Shown piece after piece: positions 61,266 to 63,828 of a stretch of DNA of 63,828 bases. The notes beneath the pieces are model-generated. The model saw nothing but the letters and a program-made list of their open reading frames with translations. It searched no databases and had not been told where the DNA came from. This stretch comes from Actinomycetes bacterium (GTDB taxonomy: Bacteria > Actinomycetota > Acidimicrobiia > Acidimicrobiales > RAAP-2), in the NCBI GenBank assembly GCA_021793515.1, contig JAJYSP010000015.1:1-63828 (forward strand), written 5' to 3'. Within the stretch, counting starts at the first letter, position 1; every line of letters starts with the position of its first letter. The translations under genes and the position numbers were made by a program.

Positions 61266-61685
61266 ATGCCCCTCAACGCGAGCAGCCTCCGCGTCGGTGC
61301 CCGTCACAGCGCGGAGGTCGTTAACAACCTCACACGTAGTCAGATCGTCCAGTACGCCGGCGCCTCCGGGGACTTCAACCCCCTCCACACCGACGAGGTA
61401 TACGCCACACAAGTCGCGGGCTATCCGAGCGTCTTCGCCCACGGCATGCTGACGATGGGCATGACGGGCCGAATGCTTACCGACTACGTCGGCGACGGAC
61501 GACTGACTCATTTTGGCGGGCGCTTCACCGCCCAGGTCTGGCCCGGCGACACCCTGACGGCAACGGCGACGGCCACGGCGATTGAGACACGCGACGGAGT
61601 CGTCGTCGCCGATTTCGAAGTCGAGACCTGCAACCAAGATGGCGTAACCGTCTTTTACGGTTCGGCAACTGCCCGACTCGATTAA
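61266..61685 (+). CDS. MaoC-like hydratase/dehydratase subunit
   Basis: A 139-residue hotdog protein with the hydratase-2 motif YAGASGDFNPLHTDEVYA (about 30-47), which carries the catalytic Asp and His, plus FAHGMLTMG and the R-F-x-A-Q-V-W-P-G-D strand. It is the catalytic partner of the gene 2 bases upstream (HadAB-like heterodimer). ATG preceded by GGTGAGGG. Confidence 0.87.
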   Translation: MPLNASSLRVGARHSAEVVNNLTRSQIVQYAGASGDFNPLHTDEVYATQVAGYPSVFAHGMLTMGMTGRMLTDYVGDGRLTHFGGRFTAQVWPGDTLTATATATAIETRDGVVVADFEVETCNQDGVTVFYGSATARLD

Positions 61686-62006
61686 CCCCTCGAACGCGAC
61701 GTCGAGCCCTTGTTCGGCTAATCGTGAATCGCGTGACCGCTCTCTCTCCGTGACCCAAACTGCGAATGGCTTCCGGCGCTTCGGGAAATCGTTCCACGCG
61801 CTCTTTCGACACTGAATGATCTCGCAAACTCTCCATCCACCACGACGCCGAGTGGGCCCGCAACGACGATGGACCATTCGTCACTGAGGACACACGAAAT
61901 CCACAGTTCGACCGGATGGCGTTGCGACGACTAGCGCGAGTTTCGGGGTTATTTGAGAAGCGGACTTCGTTGTCGCTGATCAGAAGGGCTGAGGGGTAGC
62001 GACGGC
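61686..62006. other. 321-bp gap before the IS element
   Basis: No gene is recognised between the dehydratase stop and the IS end. It contains one copy of the long inverted repeat (61931-61950) whose partner is at the very end of the window. No target duplication matching the other side of the IS was found. Confidence 0.5.
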
Positions 62007-63706
62007 TGTATTACCTAAGAACGCGGTGCGAGAGCCTGCAGATTGAAGATCTCGAAGAGCCGTTCCTGGGTGGGGGTCATTTCAGTCAGCACGCGCCGGA
62101 CCCGTGGTCGTCCCCCCGTCGAGGGGTAGACGAGCACCGTCTCTTGGAGGCCGGCGAGCTCTCGCATGATTTCGCCGGTCGACATCGAAAGACCGGCACG
62201 GCGCACGTCACGGGTCATGAGACGCAGCACGCTCAGCGCGAGCACGCAGCTGAACAGGTGCACCGCGATCTTCTGGTCGGTCCAGTGGAACATCGGAGCC
62301 ACCGCGATGTAGTCGTGGTCCTTGAGCTGGCGAAACCCGGCCTCGACCTCCCACTGGGAACGGTAGGCGGTGATGACCTCGGCCGTCGTCCAGTCAAAGC
62401 GGTCGGTGATGAGCACGCGCTTGCCGAAGATCTCCTCTTCGAGGATGGCCCGCTCGTTCGCGTCGATCGTAAAGTCCAGGGCCATGTCCTTTGGGGTCGA
62501 GCCAGCGAGCTCGACGGACAGCACCCGCTTCACCCAGCGCGGCGCGCAGATCTGGTCGATCTCGGCCTCAACAGCCTTTCGACCCCGACGGCTCTGGCCC
62601 CCGGCGAGGCGTCGGGCGAGGTCGCTCAGCAACCCTGCGGCCTTGGCGAGGGTCTGGTCAAAGCCCCGGGACTGCTGGCGATGAAACTCCTGCGAGTGGG
62701 TCACCACGACACGTAGGACGCGCCCGAGGATCACCTGCTCGGTCTCAAAGGCCACCACGCCGGGCAGTGCCTGCTCGTCGACGGTTCCGTAGTCCTTGCG
62801 GGCCACGGCTAAGAGGTCGGGGTGCAGGGACGGCGGCACCGAACCCACGAAGCACAGGTCGAGGTCCTTAACCAGGGCCAGGTTGTCCGCAGAGTCCATG
62901 CCGGCGTCAAAGACGACCGTGAGCTGATCGTCGGTGCCGGGAAACTGACGACGCAGGGCACTGAGCGCGGTGGCGAACTGGGTGACGTCGGGTCGGTTGC
63001 CCGAGTAGGCGTGACTGGCCACAGGGATCGCCCCGTCGCGGGTCACGATGAGCGAGAGCCCCACGATGCGCAGGTCGTGGCGCTTCTGCTTGGAGTGACC
63101 TCGCTTAGCGATGGTGTTGCGCTCGTTGGCCGAGTCCACGTAGGTGACCACGTTGGTCATGTCGAGCACCAGACCCGAGACGTCGATGTCGTAGTGCTCG
63201 AGCATGGCGGCGACGATCCGGCGGTGGATCTCTTGGAGATCAGCGGGCGAGAGCCGGTCCATGGCGTCCCAGAACTTGCGGTGATCGAGCGCGGCTAACG
63301 GGAGCTTCACGAGCCGGTCGCCCGCGGTCTTTTGCCACCAGTCCGAAAAGGCCAGCTTCGAACACGGCGCGACCACCCGATTGGCCACCATGAGCTCGAG
63401 GTAGGTGCCGACGCTCGCGGTGGTGTCGTCGCGTCGCGGTCCCACCACGGCGTCGACGATCTCTCGCAGGTGGAGCCGGCCCAGCACCGAGAGGGCGGAG
63501 GCCAGGTCACCGAACCCCAAGTGTCTCGTGCGCTCGGGGAGCACCTGGGCCCCGGCCATCGCCGCCTCGATGTCGCTTGCTTTGCCTAGGTAGCGCTGGG
63601 ACACGATGCGCGGTTGGCCACCCACCCGGGCCGACTCGACCAGGTAGTAGTAGGTGTGCCCGGCCACCTTCTTGGAGATGATCGAACTCATACTTTAGGT
63701 AATACA
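62007..63706 (-). mobile_element. IS1634-like insertion sequence, complete
   Basis: A 1700-bp element with 12-bp perfect terminal inverted repeats, TGTATTACCTAA at 62007-62018 and its complement at 63695-63706, bounding one transposase gene. The left repeat contains the transposase stop codon. The five or six bases next to the two ends (GACGGC and CCCTCG) do not match, so no short target duplication is visible. IS1634 elements are known for long and variable duplications, which could lie beyond the window. Confidence 0.82.
62015..63691 (-). CDS. IS1634-family DDE transposase
   Basis: A 558-residue transposase, full length for IS1634. N-terminal GHTYYYLVESARVGGQPRIV is typical. The DDE triad: Asp in LVLDMTNVV (about 178), Asp in TVVFDAGMDS (about 268) and Glu in YRSQWEVEAGFRQLKD (about 450), which is the family YxxR...E...K signature. 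Every catalytic residue is kept and there is no frameshift, so it may be active. The ATG is 3 bases inside the right terminal repeat, so its promoter probably lies in the flank. Confidence 0.93.
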   Translation of the reverse strand: MSSIISKKVAGHTYYYLVESARVGGQPRIVSQRYLGKASDIEAAMAGAQVLPERTRHLGFGDLASALSVLGRLHLREIVDAVVGPRRDDTTASVGTYLELMVANRVVAPCSKLAFSDWWQKTAGDRLVKLPLAALDHRKFWDAMDRLSPADLQEIHRRIVAAMLEHYDIDVSGLVLDMTNVVTYVDSANERNTIAKRGHSKQKRHDLRIVGLSLIVTRDGAIPVASHAYSGNRPDVTQFATALSALRRQFPGTDDQLTVVFDAGMDSADNLALVKDLDLCFVGSVPPSLHPDLLAVARKDYGTVDEQALPGVVAFETEQVILGRVLRVVVTHSQEFHRQQSRGFDQTLAKAAGLLSDLARRLAGGQSRRGRKAVEAEIDQICAPRWVKRVLSVELAGSTPKDMALDFTIDANERAILEEEIFGKRVLITDRFDWTTAEVITAYRSQWEVEAGFRQLKDHDYIAVAPMFHWTDQKIAVHLFSCVLALSVLRLMTRDVRRAGLSMSTGEIMRELAGLQETVLVYPSTGGRPRVRRVLTEMTPTQERLFEIFNLQALAPRS

Positions 63707-63828
63707 CCCTCGTGACAATCAATGCAAGCACCCTCGACCACTAATCGCGCTGGTCACGCGAATCTTTGAAGGGAATCTCTCCGAACGAATGGAGCGCGCT
63801 CAGGAGACAGCCCCGAAACTCGCGCTAG

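Larger units (their letters stand above)
61931..63828. repeat. Outer 20-bp inverted repeat flanking the IS element
   Basis: The 20 bases at 61931-61950 match the reverse complement of 63809-63828 at 19 of 20 positions. The right copy ends exactly with the window and may continue beyond it. Between the copies lies the whole IS plus 56 bp on the left and 102 bp on the right. They may be ends of a larger element, or of another transposon into which the IS has moved. Confidence 0.6.

Noticed and set aside
62001-63712. Short target-site duplication around the IS element
   Set aside because: The bases next to the two ends, GACGGC and CCCTCG, do not match.
1-63828. tRNA genes, rRNA genes and CRISPR arrays
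   Set aside because: None recognised by eye on either strand; a covariance-model scan for tRNA would be needed to exclude a missed one.

Overview
This 63.8 kb window is high-GC bacterial DNA, packed with genes on both strands and with many ATGA/GTGA stop-start overlaps. The gene set points to an actinomycete, most likely class Acidimicrobiia. This is an inference from these features: an actinobacterial Suf system with a Rieske protein next to sufD, SufU instead of IscU, an LCP cell-wall protein with a Thr-rich tail, ftsEX-prfB-secA clustering, Streptomyces-like ethylmalonyl-CoA pathway enzymes, and a biotin carboxylase/carrier fusion beside birA. No rRNA, tRNA or CRISPR array was seen.

Layout. 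1-2264: the tail of an IS605-type TnpB element abuts a truncated tldE, and the neighbouring tldD is frameshifted, so the TldD/E protease looks dead. 2327-12957: housekeeping genes (dxs, msrB, ftsEX, prfB, secA) and a small cell-wall sugar/biotin operon (birA, rmlD, glycosyltransferase). 13021-27450: acyl-CoA and cobalamin metabolism (biotin carboxylase/BCCP, methylmalonyl-CoA mutase large subunit, PduO-type adenosyltransferase, MetH), a rhodanese-ThiF protein, PepA, and an exported dimethylformamidase-like protein. 27464-31700: a lipoate operon of Lpd, an E2 acyltransferase and a fused LipB-LipA. 31782-35981: rnhA, an Rrf2 regulator, thiE, a hydrolase lacking its serine, an acyl-CoA dehydrogenase and an MBL hydrolase. 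36020-44802: the Fe-S assembly region in three pieces (sufC-sufS-sufU; sufD-Rieske-sufC; sufB plus a four-cysteine protein), with two different SufC proteins. 44886-53829: oligopeptidase B, MutY, and a set matching mesaconyl-CoA hydratase, methylsuccinyl-CoA dehydrogenase and malyl-CoA lyase of the ethylmalonyl-CoA pathway, with a Ni/Co transporter among them. 53963-61685: an NlpC/P60 hydrolase with a divergent Lgt-like protein, a tryptophanase-like lyase, a MazF/PemK-like fusion, an SDR-DUF2867 protein and a HadAB-like dehydratase pair in looser, gene-poor DNA. 62007-63706: a complete IS1634-like element.

How the parts fit. Propionyl/acetyl-CoA carboxylation, methylmalonyl-CoA mutase and the Mcd/Mch/Mcl-like enzymes would together allow acetyl-CoA assimilation without a glyoxylate shunt, though ccr and ecm are not in the window. 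The B12-dependent enzymes, the adenosyltransferase and the Ni/Co permease form a second linked theme, and lipoate plus Fe-S assembly (LipA needs two clusters) a third. Both ends of the window lie in mobile-element sequence, which suggests contig ends at repeats.
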